A stretch of 14,995 nucleotides of DNA. Origin: UBA6019 sp035535055. Its GTDB lineage: Bacteria > Chloroflexota > Dormibacteria > Dormibacterales > Dormibacteraceae. How positions within the stretch are numbered: the stretch's first letter is position 1; every line of letters begins with the position of its first letter. The stretch spans positions 1-14,995 of the forward strand of contig DATLQT010000055.1 in NCBI GenBank assembly GCA_035535055.1. The letters run 5' to 3'. Positions 14,020 through 14,995 of the stretch are shown here, piece after piece. The position numbers and the translations under genes were made by a program. A model generated the notes under the pieces. It did not search any database, was not told where the DNA came from, and saw nothing but the letters and a program-made list of their open reading frames with translations.

Positions 14020-14995
14020 GTGGCCGAGCTGACGATCATCGAGGCGATCCGGGCGGCAATCCTCCACGAGATGGAGGAGGACGACCGCGTCATGGTGCTC
14101 GGGCTCGACGTCGGCCGACTCGGGGGCGTCTTCCGCACCACCGACGGGATGATCGAGAAGTTCGGCCGCCAGCGCGTGTTCGACATGCCGCTCGCCGAGG
14201 CGTCGATCGTCGGCTCGAGCATCGGCCTCGCCATCTCGGGGATGATCCCCGTGGCCGAACTCCAGTTCCTCGGCTTCTCCCACCAGGCCTTCCACCAGCT
14301 CGGCCAGCAGCTCGGCCGCTTTCGCTATCGCTCCCGCGGCCGCTTTCCGGCGCAGGTGACGGTGAGGGCGCCGATGGGCGGGGGCACCAAGACGCCCGAG
14401 TTCCATGCCGATTCCCTGGAGGCCCAGTTCGTGCAGTCGCCGGCGATCAAGGTGGTGATGCCGAGCAACCCCTACGACGCCAAGGGCATGCTGATCGAGG
14501 CGATCCGAGACCCCGACCCCGTCCTCTACATCGAGCCCGAGCGGCTCTATCGCAAGGGACGAGCCGAGGTGCCCGACGAGGCCTACACGGTGCCCTTCGG
14601 GAAGGCGCGGATAGTGCGCGAGGGGGAGCACCTGACCATCATCGGGTGGAGCGCCGCGGTCGAGACCTGCGAGCAGGCGGCGGTGAAGCTGGCCGAGGAG
14701 GGCATCTCGGCGGAGGTCTTGGATCTCCGCTCGCTGGTGCCGCTCGACGTCGAGTCGATGGTCGCCTCGGTGACCAAGACCGGGCGCTGCGTCGTCGTCC
14801 ACGAGGCGCCGCTGTCCGCCGGTTTTGGCGCCGAGGTCGTGGCCACCATCCAGGAGGAGGCGTTTTATTCGCTCGACGCTCCGATCGCCCGGGTGACCTC
14901 CTATGACACGCCGTACCCGCCGGCCTCTATGGAAACGGCCTGGCTGCCGTCAACGGGGAGGGTGGTGGAGGCCGCGCGGAGGACGGTCCACCGCT
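14020..14995 (+). CDS. 2-oxo acid dehydrogenase E1 component, beta subunit (3' partial)
   Basis: The frame starts at GTG 14020 and is still open at the window edge, giving 325 residues, nearly the full family length of about 325-340. It begins VAELTIIEAIRAAI. Seen: the PLAEASIVGSSIGLA block (57-71) with the conserved glutamate E60 that activates thiamine diphosphate, MGGGTKTPEFHADSLEA (119-135) in the region where relatives carry an HHSQ/HSDS-type sequence, VVMPSNPYDAKGML (145-158), and the transketolase C-terminal domain (about 195-310) with AEVLDLRSLVPLD. Details such as IRDPDPVLYIEPERLYR (162-178) and TSYDTPYP (293-300) resemble branched-chain E1 beta of Thermus as I recall it. It forms an operon with E1 alpha; E2, and perhaps E3, would be expected just beyond the edge. 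Confidence 0.92.
   Translation, partial: MAELTIIEAIRAAILHEMEEDDRVMVLGLDVGRLGGVFRTTDGMIEKFGRQRVFDMPLAEASIVGSSIGLAISGMIPVAELQFLGFSHQAFHQLGQQLGRFRYRSRGRFPAQVTVRAPMGGGTKTPEFHADSLEAQFVQSPAIKVVMPSNPYDAKGMLIEAIRDPDPVLYIEPERLYRKGRAEVPDEAYTVPFGKARIVREGEHLTIIGWSAAVETCEQAAVKLAEEGISAEVLDLRSLVPLDVESMVASVTKTGRCVVVHEAPLSAGFGAEVVATIQEEAFYSLDAPIARVTSYDTPYPPASMETAWLPSTGRVVEAARRTVHR

Noticed and set aside
1..14995. CRISPR arrays, tRNA or rRNA genes, phage or toxin-antitoxin modules
   Set aside because: No regularly spaced repeats, cloverleaf-like segments or recognisable genes of these kinds were seen by eye on either strand.

Overview
This is a GC-rich bacterial window (third codon positions are almost all G or C) with dense gene packing, many GTG and TTG starts and few clear Shine-Dalgarno sites. 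This fits a high-GC actinobacterial, Chloroflexota or Dormibacterota-type soil bacterium. The exact phylum cannot be read from the sequence alone.

Layout. (1) Positions 1-542 look like an insertion scar: the last 36 codons of a transposase-like ORF, a short non-coding tail with a perfect 8-bp hairpin, then a 121-codon stop-free remnant of another gene that has lost its 5' end. (2) Positions 545-4487 on the minus strand form a tightly coupled three-gene unit: an MMPL/RND-type exporter, a GNAT acetyltransferase resembling spermidine/thialysine acetyltransferases, and an M24 Xaa-Pro-type metallopeptidase. Each junction is a 4-base stop/start overlap (TTGA, GTGA). (3) Divergently, positions 4553-9650 carry a full-length Lhr DNA-repair helicase overlapping an Fpg/Nei family glycosylase. 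The lhr-nei pairing is also known from Mycobacterium tuberculosis (Rv3296-Rv3297). (4) Positions 9658-12786 carry a molybdopterin-binding large subunit of the xanthine dehydrogenase family without its iron-sulfur and FAD subunits, followed by a zinc-independent quinone oxidoreductase-like MDR protein. (5) After a 175-bp gap with a possible terminator and a good -10 box, positions 12962-14995 encode the E1 alpha and E1 beta subunits of a 2-oxo acid dehydrogenase complex. E1 beta runs off the right edge and E2/E3 are not in view.

The genes read as ordinary chromosomal housekeeping and accessory metabolism plus one transposon scar. I found no clear new defence or mobile system. The most interesting signals are the repeated -10-like hexamers 6 to 9 bases before start codons, suggesting widespread leaderless transcription; the interrupted gene at the left edge; the exporter-acetyltransferase-peptidase unit; the orphan molybdenum subunit; and a GEG in place of the usual GDG thiamine diphosphate motif in E1 alpha.
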